A DNA stretch of 64,000 nucleotides, taken from Roseibacterium beibuensis. GTDB taxonomy: Bacteria > Pseudomonadota > Alphaproteobacteria > Rhodobacterales > Rhodobacteraceae. Location: NCBI RefSeq assembly GCF_039542305.1, contig NZ_BAABHW010000001.1:682001-746000 (forward strand). The letters are read 5' to 3'. The notes below the pieces were generated by a model. That model did not search any database, had not been told where the DNA came from, and worked only from the letters and a program-made list of their open reading frames with translations. This document shows positions 34,223 to 43,213 of the stretch, in pieces (the stretch's first letter is position 1; each line of letters opens with the position of its first letter). A program made the translations under genes and the position numbers.

Positions 34223-37200
34223 TCAGCCCGGCACTTCCAGCGTGATGGTGCGGCCGTTGCGCACGTATTGCAGGGTGCTTTCGCCGATTGCGGCGACCGT
34301 GCCGCCGTTCAGGCTGTCGCCGACGGCCACCCGCACGAACCGGCCCGAGGGCAGGCGGACAAGGGCGCGGCGGCTGGAGTTCGTGCCTGTCACACCGATC
34401 AGGTTGAGGTCCCGCAGGCGAAGCGCATTGCGTTCCGTGGCTGCGCGCGCCACGTCGGCGTTCGAGGGGATCTGCGGCTGCGGCGCGATCTGGCTGGGCG
34501 CCACGGCAGGCGCTGTGGGTTCAGGGGCCCGTTCCGCGTTGGCGACCAGTTCGTCGATATTCGCGGGACGGGTCGGCGGCACCAGCGACTGTGCCACGGC
34601 CAGCGCCGTGCCTTGAATTTCGGGCTCTTCGCCATCGGGCAGGGCGGCCGCATCCGTGTCGGCATCTGCATCTGCGTCGTTGCCGGGGAAGAGCGAGGCC
34701 TGCGCTGCGGCTTCTTGTGCCGAGAGCGGGCGGGCATCGGGCCGCAGCTCGTTCAACTCGCCCAAGGTCAGGCCACCCAGCACCTGGCGCTCGCGGGTTT
34801 CGTCCAGATCGGTCGGCCGGGGCGTCGGCTGGAACGTGGCGAGGATCGCGCCCTCGACCCCGTTCACCACCGGCGCGTCAGCGGTGGGCTCGGGGGCGAT
34901 CTCGCGCGGGCGCGGCACGGCGACAATGTCGGGGCGGCCCTGAATGACCAAAGCCCCGTCCGGGGTCACGACGCCCTCGGGCGTGGGCACGACAAGTCCG
35001 CGCGCGTCCGTGTCGATCTCGGTGCCGAAGGGCGGCGGGGGCGGCATCCGGCGCAGCATCTCTGAGGGGTTCACGCCGGCGGCCGGCAGGGCCAGGGCAT
35101 CAAACGTGCTGAGCGTCGGGTCGATCGAGGCCACGTAGAGGTCGTTCAACCCGGTGATCGTGCCCGGGTCGGGGCGTTCGGGCGTGCGGGGCCAGATCCC
35201 ATCCTCGGCGTAGATCTGCTGGGTTTCCTCCAGCGAGGGCAGCAGGTCTTCCGGTGTCGGCGGCAGTGGCGGCAGGTCCAACTCGGCGTCGATATCCGGT
35301 AAGTCCTGCGCCGGGGCGGGGGCGGCTTCGGGCACCGTGACAGGCTCTGCCGGGTCGGCGGCCTCCAATGCCGCAAGGTCCACGCCATCCGCGGCGGCCT
35401 CGTCTTCCGCATCGGGTTGCGCTTCGGGGGGGGCTGCTGCGGCGATCTCCGGGCGTTGCACCGGCGCGGTGGCCGAGGCCGCCGCCGGGTTGGGCGCTTC
35501 GCCCAATTGGCCGATTGCGGGCGGTGCCGTGATCGCGGCGGGTGGGGCCGGTGCGGTCAGTGGGTCTTCGGCAGCGACGTCGATCGTGTCGGAGCCCGAG
35601 ACCCATCGCGCCATCGGGCTGTCCGGCAGGAACAGGACCGACCAGATGGCGATCAGCGCCAACAGCACCAGAAGCACCACGGTCAAGATCAACCCCGTGC
35701 GAAGCGACGGTCCTGAACCCGCGGTCGTATCGCTCTTGCGTGCCAGAAGCCCGCTGGAGAAGGCCCCGTCGGCGGTGGTCGCGCCATCGGCTGCCGGGGC
35801 CGTCTTGCCCGCAGGGGTGGGCTGTGCCCGGCTCTCCTCGGGATCGCTGCTGCGCAGCGCCGCGCCAAGCGCCGAGAGACGGCTTTCCGGTGCCGCATCG
35901 GCGGGGGTGGGGGCCGTCGGTGTACGCGTTCCCAGCCGGTCGGACAGCTTCGCCTGCCTCCCCTGACCACGATCTGCGCCCGTGTCGCCCTTGTCCTGGC
36001 CACTCAGCCCCTTTGCGCCTTGCCGCGCCGCGTCGAGCAGGCCGGACAAGCGCCCGGGCCGCGTCGCCTCGGTCGGTTTCGTCGCGCCCGGGGCTGGTTG
36101 GCCTGCCGCGCCGGCCTTGGCCGAGCCCAGAAGGCCGGTCAGCCGCCCGCGACCGGACGCCCCGCTTGTCGGTGTGCCGCCAGAAACGTTCTCTCCGCCC
36201 TTGGGGCGACGGACCTTGGCGCTGCCGCCAGCCGCTTTCGCAGCCGCCTTGGCCAAGGGATCGGGGGTGGACGGCTTGGCCGCGCCCGGAGCGGGCGACG
36301 CTCCGCCATTGCGACCCTTTGCTTGCGGTGGCGGCGTCGCCGCGTCGTCCCGGGGTTTTGCACGGCTGATGTCGCGCAGGCGCGTCAAGCGGCTCGTCAG
36401 CGGGTTGGACTTGGCCGCGTCTGCCGGGGCTTTGGTCGGTGCATCGCTTGCAGGTGCCGTCGGGGCCTTGCCCGTCGCAGGCTGGGGGCGTGTCGCGGCA
36501 AAGCCGATCCGTGGCTTGCGTTGCGCGACACTGGCTGCTGCGGTCGGCGTATCGGCGGGCGGGGCGTCCTTCGCCCGACGAGCCGAGAAGGTGGGCACAG
36601 CCGCATCGGGAGAGCCCGGCGTAGGCGCTGCCACGGACGGTTTTTTATCTTTGCCGGCCGGCGTTTTTCCGGCGTCCTTTTCGTCTCGGGCGCGTTGACG
36701 CGCCGCGAGGACAGCCGTCGCCGGAAGGGGCGGCAGGTCGTCGTCCCCTTCTTCGCCCATGTCATCGAGAAACGGCACGGGAGACGAAGGCGTTGCCGCA
36801 GCGGGCGCTGAGGGGCGCGGCGCATCGGGGGCGCTTTTCGCATCTTCGACCGCTGCCTCGGCTTCGTCCTCTGGCGGCAGAGGGGCGACCGGCCCATCGA
36901 GCATCGGATCGGTGATCGGGTTCGGCGGGGTCTCGTCCTCGGGCGTGCTTTCTTCGGAGGATGCGTCCTTGGTGGGCGCATCCCGCTCGGCGGCAACGGT
37001 TTCAGCCTCACCCTGCTCCGGCGCGGCTTGAGGCTCCTCCCCGGCGCTGACCGTCTCGGCCTCCGAGGTGCCGTCCGCCGCGATCGCCGCTTCGGCAGGT
37101 TCGCCGGGCGTCTTATCGGGCGATCTCTGGTCCGGCGCCGGTGCTTTGTCCTCATCCTCTGCCGGTTCGATCACCTCTGGATCTGCGGGAGCAGGCTCAG

Positions 37201-37840
37201 CAGGCGTGGCGGCCGCCTCCGCGTCAGCCTCCGGCACATCCGTGGCCTCGGCGGTGTCGTCCGGAGTCTGGGGCGCGTCCGGCGTGGCCCCGGTCGTCTC
37301 GTCCCAGGCGTCTGCACCAAAGGCCAGCCCTTCGTCGGGAAAGCTCAGCCCGTGCGCGGGGCCGGACAGGTCGAACAGCGGCACACCGGGGAATTTCTCA
37401 AGCGGTGGCATGGCCGCAAAGCCAACCCCGTTGAACCCGTGCCCCTCGGCAAAAGCGCGCGCTTCGTCCAGCGTTTCCTGGGCAACCACGGCCAGCTTGA
37501 CGCGATCCTCTTCGATGGTGCGCCAGTCATAGACCAGTTCGGTCACGGCATAGGGCGTCAGCCCTTCCAGTCCTTCCTCGATCCGGAAGGTCGTCAATTC
37601 GTCATCGCCCGTGGGCGCGGTCAGCGAGGTGTAGAGGATCTGGTCGTCCGGCAGTACCAGAATCGTGGCAAACCCCTTGCCCTCGCGTTCCTCGCCCTTG
37701 GCCCGCAGCTTGGCCATGGCGCCGTCGAGATTGGGCGCGTCGAAACTGACATCGCCCAGGAAAGCCCAATGTCCAGCCCCCTGGCGATGCGCAAGCGCGA
37801 TACCATCGGGCGACAGAAAGAGCGCGAAATGAACCGTCAA
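34223..37840 (-). CDS. Large single-pass membrane protein, PilM/GspL-like N-terminus and PilP-like C-terminus
   Basis: 1205 residues. Residues ~1-150 (VHFALFLSPDGIALAHRQG ... FRIEEGLEGLTPYAVTELVY and VKLAVVAQETLDEARAFAEG) resemble the actin-like cytoplasmic domains of PilM/GspL-type secretion and pilus proteins. Then comes about 550 residues of Ala/Pro/Glu- and Thr-rich low complexity, with no predicted fold. One transmembrane helix is at about 715-738 (GLILTVVLLVLLALIAIWSV). A second Pro/Ala-rich periplasmic stretch follows. The last ~75 residues (LRDLNLIGVTGTNSSRRALV and FVRVAVGDSL) resemble the beta domain of PilP/GspC proteins. Automated pipelines may misname such proteins after translation factor IF-2 because of the low complexity. 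It is monocistronic, and no pilus genes lie nearby. Confidence 0.85.
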   Translation of the reverse strand: MTVHFALFLSPDGIALAHRQGAGHWAFLGDVSFDAPNLDGAMAKLRAKGEEREGKGFATILVLPDDQILYTSLTAPTGDDELTTFRIEEGLEGLTPYAVTELVYDWRTIEEDRVKLAVVAQETLDEARAFAEGHGFNGVGFAAMPPLEKFPGVPLFDLSGPAHGLSFPDEGLAFGADAWDETTGATPDAPQTPDDTAEATDVPEADAEAAATPAEPAPADPEVIEPAEDEDKAPAPDQRSPDKTPGEPAEAAIAADGTSEAETVSAGEEPQAAPEQGEAETVAAERDAPTKDASSEESTPEDETPPNPITDPMLDGPVAPLPPEDEAEAAVEDAKSAPDAPRPSAPAAATPSSPVPFLDDMGEEGDDDLPPLPATAVLAARQRARDEKDAGKTPAGKDKKPSVAAPTPGSPDAAVPTFSARRAKDAPPADTPTAAASVAQRKPRIGFAATRPQPATGKAPTAPASDAPTKAPADAAKSNPLTSRLTRLRDISRAKPRDDAATPPPQAKGRNGGASPAPGAAKPSTPDPLAKAAAKAAGGSAKVRRPKGGENVSGGTPTSGASGRGRLTGLLGSAKAGAAGQPAPGATKPTEATRPGRLSGLLDAARQGAKGLSGQDKGDTGADRGQGRQAKLSDRLGTRTPTAPTPADAAPESRLSALGAALRSSDPEESRAQPTPAGKTAPAADGATTADGAFSSGLLARKSDTTAGSGPSLRTGLILTVVLLVLLALIAIWSVLFLPDSPMARWVSGSDTIDVAAEDPLTAPAPPAAITAPPAIGQLGEAPNPAAASATAPVQRPEIAAAAPPEAQPDAEDEAAADGVDLAALEAADPAEPVTVPEAAPAPAQDLPDIDAELDLPPLPPTPEDLLPSLEETQQIYAEDGIWPRTPERPDPGTITGLNDLYVASIDPTLSTFDALALPAAGVNPSEMLRRMPPPPPFGTEIDTDARGLVVPTPEGVVTPDGALVIQGRPDIVAVPRPREIAPEPTADAPVVNGVEGAILATFQPTPRPTDLDETRERQVLGGLTLGELNELRPDARPLSAQEAAAQASLFPGNDADADADTDAAALPDGEEPEIQGTALAVAQSLVPPTRPANIDELVANAERAPEPTAPAVAPSQIAPQPQIPSNADVARAATERNALRLRDLNLIGVTGTNSSRRALVRLPSGRFVRVAVGDSLNGGTVAAIGESTLQYVRNGRTITLEVPG

Positions 37841-38023
37841 GACAGACCTCTGTCGGCAGCAGCGGGCGCAGATACCCGAACAATCGCCCCCTCATATAGG
37901 TATCGCGCCCTTGGGGAAACAGGGCGCGGTCCGAGGGGGCGCTATAAGCGGAATTTAGACTACCGGGATTCCCCTTTTGAAAAAAGGGTTTGTTGCCAGC
38001 CCGTTGTCGGGTCCTGCACAGTC

Positions 38024-38051
38024 TGTGGATAAGTCCGGTTTCTGTGGATAA
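38024..38051 (-). promoter_or_regulatory. Pair of perfect DnaA boxes
   Basis: TGTGGATAA occurs at 38024-38032 and again at 38043-38051, so the minus strand reads TTATCCACA twice in the same orientation, 19 bases apart. Both match the DnaA box consensus exactly. They lie in the 247-base gap between metY (3' end) and the start of the 1205-residue protein gene, next to an A/T-rich patch (37957-37990). Replication genes are not nearby. Confidence 0.6.
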
Positions 38052-38077
38052 CCCGGGCCGTGTTCTGCGGCCCGGGT
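38051..38077 (-). terminator. Hairpin at the 3' end of metY
   Basis: Perfect 10-bp stem ACCCGGGCCG / CGGCCCGGGT with a 7-base loop, 11 bases beyond the metY stop. On the minus strand no T-run follows; the sequence runs straight into the DnaA boxes. It could be a transcript-end stabiliser or a weak terminator. Confidence 0.5.
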
Positions 38078-38087
38078 TGACGGCGAC

Positions 38088-39380
38088 TCAGGCGGTCGCC
38101 TTGGCCAAAGCCTGGTCCAGATCGGCGATCAGGTCCTCTGCATTCTCGATGCCGATCGACACGCGCACCACGTTGGGCGCGGCACCTGCGGCCTCTTGCT
38201 GTTCCGGCGTCAACTGACGGTGCGTGGTCGAGGCCGAATGGATGATCAGCGACCGCGTATCGCCCAGGTTGGCGACATGGCTGAAGATCTCGAGGGCATC
38301 GACCAGCTTGACGCAGGCGTCGTAGCCGCCCTTCACGGCAAAGGTGAACAGGGCGCCTGCGCCCTTGGGGCAGACCTCGGCCACGCGGTGGTGGTAGGGA
38401 CTGCTCTCGAGGCCCGCATAGGTCACGTAGTCGACGCGGGGGTCGGCCTCCAGCCACTTGGCGACCGTCACCGCGTTCTCGACATGGCGCTCCATCCGCA
38501 GCGACAGCGTCTCGATCCCCATCAGCGTGTAATGGGCGGCTTGCGGGTTCATCGTCATGCCCAGGTCGCGCAAGCCCACCGCGATGCCGTGGAAGGTGAA
38601 GGCGAGCGGTCCGAAAGTCTCGTGGAACTTCAGCCCGTGATAGGCGGGCTCGGGCTGGGAGAGGCTGGGGAACTTGTCGCTGGCCGACCAGTCGAACTTG
38701 CCCGAATCGACGATGCAGCCGCCGGTGACCGTGCCGTTGCCGGTCAGGTATTTCGTGGTCGAATGCACGACCAGCGTGGCGCCATGTTCGATCGGGCGGC
38801 ACAGGTAGGGCGTGGCCGAGGTGTTGTCGATGATCAGCGGCAGGCCCGCCGCATCGGCGATATCGGCAATGGCGCGCACATCGGTGATGTAACCGCCGGG
38901 GTTTGCAATGGCTTCGCCGAAGACGGCGCGGGTGTCGTCGTCGATGGCGTCGCGCACCGCGTCCAGGTCGTCGAAATCGACGAACTTGGCCGACCAGCCG
39001 AAGCGCTTGATCGTCTGGCTGAACTGCGTGACCGTGCCGCCGTAAAGCCGCGTCGAGGCGACCACGTTCTTGCCCGGCCCCATCAGCGGGAACAGCGCCA
39101 TGATCTGCGCCGCATGCCCCGACGAGCAGCAGACCGCGCCGACACCGCCCTCCAGCGTCGCGATCCGTTCCTGAAGGACGGCCACGGTGGGGTTGGTCAG
39201 CCGCGAATAGATGTAGCCCACTTCCTGAAGGTTGAAGAGCGCCGCGGCATGTTCCGCGTCCCGGAAGACATAGGCCGTGGTCTGGTAGATCGGCGTCTGC
39301 CGCGCGCCCGTGGCCGGGTCGGGGCGGGCGCCCGCGTGGATCTGAAGCGTGTCGAAGCCGTAGCTGGGTGCGTCACTCAT
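38088..39380 (-). CDS. metY: O-acetylhomoserine sulfhydrylase (aminocarboxypropyltransferase)
   Basis: PLP enzyme of the Cys/Met-metabolism family that makes homocysteine from O-acetylhomoserine and sulfide. 430 residues, the length of MetY rather than of the ~390-residue MetB/MetZ group. Signatures: FDTLQIHAGARPDPATGARQ, YSRLTNPTVAVLQERIA, SSGHAAQ, YGGTV, the PLP-Lys motif VHSTTKYLTGNG (Lys about residue 211), and SLIIHSASTTHRQLTPEQQ near the C-terminus. ATG 39380 follows AAGGATG. The 261-base gap to the divergent ndufA12 gene was searched by eye for SAM riboswitch motifs and none was convincing. Single-gene unit. Confidence 0.94.
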   Translation of the reverse strand: MSDAPSYGFDTLQIHAGARPDPATGARQTPIYQTTAYVFRDAEHAAALFNLQEVGYIYSRLTNPTVAVLQERIATLEGGVGAVCCSSGHAAQIMALFPLMGPGKNVVASTRLYGGTVTQFSQTIKRFGWSAKFVDFDDLDAVRDAIDDDTRAVFGEAIANPGGYITDVRAIADIADAAGLPLIIDNTSATPYLCRPIEHGATLVVHSTTKYLTGNGTVTGGCIVDSGKFDWSASDKFPSLSQPEPAYHGLKFHETFGPLAFTFHGIAVGLRDLGMTMNPQAAHYTLMGIETLSLRMERHVENAVTVAKWLEADPRVDYVTYAGLESSPYHHRVAEVCPKGAGALFTFAVKGGYDACVKLVDALEIFSHVANLGDTRSLIIHSASTTHRQLTPEQQEAAGAAPNVVRVSIGIENAEDLIADLDQALAKATA

Positions 39381-39641
39381 GGGGTCATCCTTCCTCCCGA
39401 ACTGCATCGCGACAGGAGTAGGCGAGTTGTCGAAACGTCACAACGGCCCATGCGTGGATAGGAACGCGTGTCATGCGACAAGATGCGATTGGAGATGCCT
39501 GTTCGTCGAGAATTGCCGCTTTCGAACGTTCAGACCATCGCCGCGCGCGACCACCGGATCGGCCCCTTGCCACTGGACGCCCGCGCGGCGATCGGGCATT
39601 ACCCTCTGCAAACGACCGACCCCGAGCGGAGACGCCCTGTC

Positions 39642-40019
39642 ATGCTGGATTTCATCAAACGCCTTGTTACCTGGTGGAACGGCCAGACCCTTGGCACGCA
39701 GATTTTCACCGCCCGCAAAGGCGTGAAGGTCGGCGAGGACGAGCAGGGCAACATCTACTACCGCTCGCGCGACGACAAACGCCGCTGGGTCATCTATAAC
39801 GGCCTGTCCGAGGCCAGCCGGGTCAGCCCCGACTGGCATGGCTGGCTGCATCACACTTGGGACGAGCCGCCGACCGAGAAACCCGTCGTTCACAAGGCGT
39901 GGGAAAAGCCGCACCTGCCGAACCTGACGGGCACACCGGCAGCCTATGCGCCGGCGGGCTCCATCCGCCGGATTGAGCCGGTCGAGCGGCAGGATTACGA
40001 GGCGTGGACCCCGGAGTGA
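39642..40019 (+). CDS. NADH:ubiquinone oxidoreductase NDUFA12-type subunit
   Basis: 125-residue accessory subunit of respiratory complex I (B17.2/NDUFA12 family), found in mitochondria and Alphaproteobacteria. Family features: GTQIFTARKGVKVGEDEQGN, YYRSRDDKRRWVIYNG, SRVSPDWHGWLHHTWDEPP, and KPHLPNLTGTPAAYAP. The ATG at 39642 (MLDFIKRL) matches the family start; upstream in-frame codons lack similarity. It is the first gene of the ndufA12-mlaD-DUF2155 group, an order typical of Rhodobacterales. Confidence 0.95.
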   Translation: MLDFIKRLVTWWNGQTLGTQIFTARKGVKVGEDEQGNIYYRSRDDKRRWVIYNGLSEASRVSPDWHGWLHHTWDEPPTEKPVVHKAWEKPHLPNLTGTPAAYAPAGSIRRIEPVERQDYEAWTPE

Positions 40020-40084
40020 GCGTTTGACGCGTCCGGCCTTGAACCACCGGTCCCCCCATCGGGCCCAAGGAGGCGACAGGCTCC

Positions 40085-40543
40085 ATGGCTGAGCGTGACG
40101 ACACCCTGACCGAGATCCTTGTCGGCGGCCTCGTGCTTGCCGCCGCCGCCGGGTTCTTTTTCTACGCGGTGACCAGCGCGGGGGGGCTCGGCACGCCCGG
40201 CGGGTACCGGCTGGAGGCGTCCTTCCGGTCGGCCGAGGGGATCGGCGTCGGAACCGAGGTGCGACTGGCCGGGGTGCGAATCGGTACTGTCACGGCGATG
40301 GAATTGAACCCCGAGACCTTCCTCGCGGACACGACCTTCACCGTATCCGACGACGTGATCCTGCCCGATGACAGCGCCATCGCCATCGCCTCCGAGGGTC
40401 TTTTGGGCGGAAATTTCGTCGAGGTGATCCCGGGCGGGTCGCCCTTTAACCTCGAACCGGGCGACGCGATCCTTGATACGCAAAGCTCGGTCAGCCTGCT
40501 GACACTGCTGATGCGCTTCGTCAGCGGGGAGGGGGGCGAATGA
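40085..40543 (+). CDS. mlaD: Phospholipid-trafficking ABC system substrate-binding protein MlaD
   Basis: 152-residue protein anchored in the inner membrane by one N-terminal helix (LVGGLVLAAAAGFFFYAV, residues 11-28), with an MCE/MlaD domain in the periplasm. The MCE domain shows YRLEASFRSAEGIGVGTEVR, LAGVRIGTVTAMELN, SEGLLGGNFVEVIPGG. MlaD hexamers bind lipids for transport between the membranes and keep the outer membrane asymmetric. The other mla genes are not in the window. It overlaps the next gene by ATGA, so the two are coupled. Confidence 0.95.
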   Translation: MAERDDTLTEILVGGLVLAAAAGFFFYAVTSAGGLGTPGGYRLEASFRSAEGIGVGTEVRLAGVRIGTVTAMELNPETFLADTTFTVSDDVILPDDSAIAIASEGLLGGNFVEVIPGGSPFNLEPGDAILDTQSSVSLLTLLMRFVSGEGGE

Positions 40544-41130
40544 TGCGCCGCGCCGCTGCCGCTGCCGCGCTTGGGCTGTGCATCGCGATCGCCGCACCGC
40601 TCGGGGCGCAGCAATTCGACAATTTCGGTGACGATCCGTTCGAAGGGTTTCAATTGCCCAATCCCGACGGCCTCGTGATCGAAGGGCTCGGGGAGGAGGA
40701 CAACCAGACCGGCGAGATCATCATCCAGCCGCTTGGCGAGAACGGCGTCATGCTCGAAGACGGGATCGAGGGCGGCGCGGTGCTCCAGACCTTTCCGGGT
40801 GTGACCGGGCCGGTCACCTCGGTCAGCCAGCCTGAAACCGACAGCGCGTCGCGCGTGACCTTGCGCGCCCTCGATCGCATGCGCGGGTCGCCGACCGATC
40901 TCGACCTTGCGATGGGGGAAACCGTTCTCTTCGGGCGGATCGCCATTCGTGTGCTCGACTGCCGCTACCCGGTGGATAACCCAAGCTCGGACGCATTCGC
41001 CTATGTGCAGGTCGTCGACTCTGCGGGCAGCGAATTGTTCGATGGATGGATGATCGCCTCGTCGCCCGCGCTGAACGCGCTGGAGCATGCGCGTTACGAC
41101 GTCTGGGTGCTCAACTGCAGCACGTCCTGA
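40540..41130 (+). CDS. DUF2155 domain exported protein
   Basis: 196-residue protein with a Sec signal peptide (AAAAAALGLCIAIAAPLGAQ, cut near residue 24). A low-complexity acidic region (NPDGLVIEGLGEEDNQTG) and a C-terminal DUF2155 domain from about residue 105 follow. The domain has RALDRMRGSPTDLDLAMGE, LFGRIAIRVLDCRYP, AFAYVQV, LFDGWMIASSPALNALEHARYDVWVLNC. The family is alphaproteobacterial and of unknown function. It overlaps mlaD by 4 bases, and its 3' end overlaps the convergent aat gene by 37 bases. The constant link to mlaD suggests an envelope role. Confidence 0.93.
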   Translation: MMRRAAAAAALGLCIAIAAPLGAQQFDNFGDDPFEGFQLPNPDGLVIEGLGEEDNQTGEIIIQPLGENGVMLEDGIEGGAVLQTFPGVTGPVTSVSQPETDSASRVTLRALDRMRGSPTDLDLAMGETVLFGRIAIRVLDCRYPVDNPSSDAFAYVQVVDSAGSELFDGWMIASSPALNALEHARYDVWVLNCSTS

Positions 41131-41759
41131 ACGGGCAGGTCGCTTGGCATGGCGTGGAAATCGGCAGTCTCGGTCAAGGCCTGCGCCAGGCCTTCGCGAT
41201 AGTCGGCACGCGGGACTTCGACCGCCCCGAGGCTGATCAGGTGCTCGGTCACGAATTGCGTGTCAAAAAGGCGAAAACCGCCGTAGTTCAGCCGCGCCAC
41301 CAACCACGCAAGGGCCAGTTTCGAGGCGTCCGGGCGGCGTGAGAACATCGACTCGCCGAAATAGGCCGCCCCAAGCGTGATGCCGAAAACGCCGCCGGTC
41401 AGATCTCCGTCCTCATAGACCTCGACGGAATGGGCAAAGCCCGCCTGATGCAGGGCGAGGTAGACGCCGAAGAGTTCCGCGTTGATCCAGGTCGGTTCGC
41501 GGTCGGCACAGCCATGGACGACCTCGGCGAAAGAGCTGTTGACGCGAACCTCGAACCCACCCCTGCGGATACGGCGCCGCAAGCTGCGTGAGATGTGGAA
41601 GCCGTCGAGCGGAAAGACACCGCGCCGCTGCGGGTCGACCCAGAACAGGTCGTCGTCATCGGCCCCTTCGGACATGGGGAAAATCCCCGCCGCATAGGCG
41701 CGCAGCATCAGCTCGGGGCTGAGCGGGGGCCGGGTGCGGGGATACATGTCATGCGCCAT
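41094..41759 (-). CDS. aat: Leucyl/phenylalanyl-tRNA-protein transferase
   Basis: Transfers Leu or Phe from charged tRNA to N-terminal Arg/Lys of proteins, marking them for ClpAP degradation (N-degron pathway). 221 residues. The chain of family motifs is complete: LMLRAYAAGIFPMSEG, FWVDPQRRGVFPL, WINAELFGVYLALHQAGFAH, GGVFGITLGAAYFGESMFS, DASKLALAWLVARL, FDTQFVTEHLISLGAVEVPR. The ATG at 41759 is the natural start. Its last 37 bases overlap the 3' end of the DUF2155 gene on the other strand. It is transcribed in the same direction as accC, across a gap holding a hairpin. Confidence 0.96.
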   Translation of the reverse strand: MAHDMYPRTRPPLSPELMLRAYAAGIFPMSEGADDDDLFWVDPQRRGVFPLDGFHISRSLRRRIRRGGFEVRVNSSFAEVVHGCADREPTWINAELFGVYLALHQAGFAHSVEVYEDGDLTGGVFGITLGAAYFGESMFSRRPDASKLALAWLVARLNYGGFRLFDTQFVTEHLISLGAVEVPRADYREGLAQALTETADFHAMPSDLPVQDVLQLSTQTS

Positions 41760-41815
41760 TCCCTAGAGGTAGGCGCATGCGCGGCGATTTCCCATTGAAA
41801 AACGCGTTTGACCCG

Positions 41816-41853
41816 ACCGGGCAGAATTTTCCGGAAAAATTCTGCGGCCCGGT
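41816..41853 (-). terminator. Hairpin immediately after accC
   Basis: Long two-part inverted repeat: outer arms ACCGGG / CCCGGT, inner arms CAGAATTTT / AAAAATTCTG around CCGG. It begins at the base next to the accC stop codon. The inner AT-rich part stands out from the GC-rich surroundings and is similar to the palindromes at 34107 and 53995. A role in ending or protecting the accBC transcript is likely. Confidence 0.6.
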
Positions 41854-43200
41854 TCAGTCCATGTTCTCTTCCAGCCAGCCTTCCAGCCAGTGGATCGTGT
41901 AGTCGCCCGACTGGATGTCAGGTTCCTGCAGAAGCGCATGGAACAGCGGCACGGTCGTGTCGACGCCATCGACGATCAACTCGCCAAGCGCGCGGTTCAG
42001 ACGCGCCAGCGCCTCGGGCCGGTCGCGGCCATGCACGATCAGCTTGGCGATCAGGCTGTCGTAATAGGGCGGGATCTTGTAGCCGTCATAGAGCGCGGAA
42101 TCCATCCGGACGCCCAGGCCGCCCGGCGCGTGATACTGGGTGATCTTGCCGGGGCAGGGGGCGAAATTCGGCAGCCGCTCGGCGTTGATGCGCACCTCGA
42201 TGGCGTGGCCGCGCAACTCCAGGTCGTCCTGGGTGAAGGACATCGGCTCGCCGGCGGCGACGCGGATCTGCTCGCGCACGAGGTCGACGCCGAAGATCGC
42301 CTCGGTCACCGGGTGTTCCACCTGCAAGCGGGTGTTCATCTCGATGAAGTAGAACTCGCCATCCTCGTAGAGGAACTCGATCGTGCCTGCGCCTTCATAG
42401 CCCAGGTCGGCCACGGCCTTGGCGCAGGTCTCGCCGATGCGGGCGCGCGTTTCTGGGTCGATGGCGGGGCCGGGGGCCTCTTCCAGAACCTTCTGGTGGC
42501 GGCGCTGGAGCGAGCAGTCACGCTCGCCCAGATGCACGGCCGTGCCGCGCCCGTCGCCGAAAACCTGCACCTCGATATGGCGCGGCTTGCCGAGGTATTT
42601 CTCGATATACACCTCGTCATTGCCGAAGGCGGCCTTGGCCTCGGCGCGGGCGGTGCGGAAGGCGGTTTCGAGGTCGGCCTCGGTCCGGGCGAGTTTCATG
42701 CCGCGCCCGCCGCCGCCGGCGGTCGCCTTGACGATCACGGGGTAGCCGATGGACTTGGCCACGGCCTCTGCCGTTTCGAAATGATGCACGCCGCCATCCG
42801 AGCCGGGCACGCAGGGCACGCCAAGCGCCTTCATCGTGTCCTTGGCGGTGATCTTGTCGCCCATCATGCGGATATGTTCGGCCGAGGGGCCGATGAATTT
42901 CAGGCCGTGATCCTCGACCGCCTGAACGAAATTCGCGTTCTCCGACAGGAAGCCATAGCCGGGGTGGATCGCCTCGGCACCGGTGATCTCGCAGGCGGTC
43001 AGGACACCGGCCATGCTGAGATAGCTTTCATTCGACGGCGCGGGGCCGATGCAGACCGATTCGTCGGCCATGCGCACATGCATCGCGTCGGCATCGGCGG
43101 TGGAATGGACGGCGACGGTGCCCACGCCCATCTCGCGCGCGGCACGGATCACGCGAAGCGCGATCTCGCCGCGGTTGGCGATGAGGATCTTGGAAAACAT
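41854..43200 (-). CDS. accC: Acetyl-CoA carboxylase biotin carboxylase subunit
   Basis: ATP-grasp enzyme that carboxylates biotin on AccB in the first step of fatty acid synthesis. 448 residues, normal length. Signatures: start MFSKILIANRGEIALRVIRA, HPGYGFLSENANF, the ATP-binding KATAGGGGRGMKLA (about residues 157-170), ERDCSLQRRHQKVLEEAP, and EMNTRLQVEHPVTE with catalytic Arg/Glu. Starts 13 bases after the accB stop on the same strand, forming the classic accBC operon. Confidence 0.97.
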   Translation of the reverse strand: MFSKILIANRGEIALRVIRAAREMGVGTVAVHSTADADAMHVRMADESVCIGPAPSNESYLSMAGVLTACEITGAEAIHPGYGFLSENANFVQAVEDHGLKFIGPSAEHIRMMGDKITAKDTMKALGVPCVPGSDGGVHHFETAEAVAKSIGYPVIVKATAGGGGRGMKLARTEADLETAFRTARAEAKAAFGNDEVYIEKYLGKPRHIEVQVFGDGRGTAVHLGERDCSLQRRHQKVLEEAPGPAIDPETRARIGETCAKAVADLGYEGAGTIEFLYEDGEFYFIEMNTRLQVEHPVTEAIFGVDLVREQIRVAAGEPMSFTQDDLELRGHAIEVRINAERLPNFAPCPGKITQYHAPGGLGVRMDSALYDGYKIPPYYDSLIAKLIVHGRDRPEALARLNRALGELIVDGVDTTVPLFHALLQEPDIQSGDYTIHWLEGWLEENMD

Positions 43201-43213
43201 GGCGCGGCCCCGC

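Noticed and set aside
39440..39505. SAM/SAH-riboswitch-like bases (TCACAACGG, later ATTGGAG) between metY and ndufA12
   Set aside because: The match runs on the plus strand, away from metY, the core after ACAACGGC does not continue as expected, and the pseudoknot pairing cannot form. It is probably chance.
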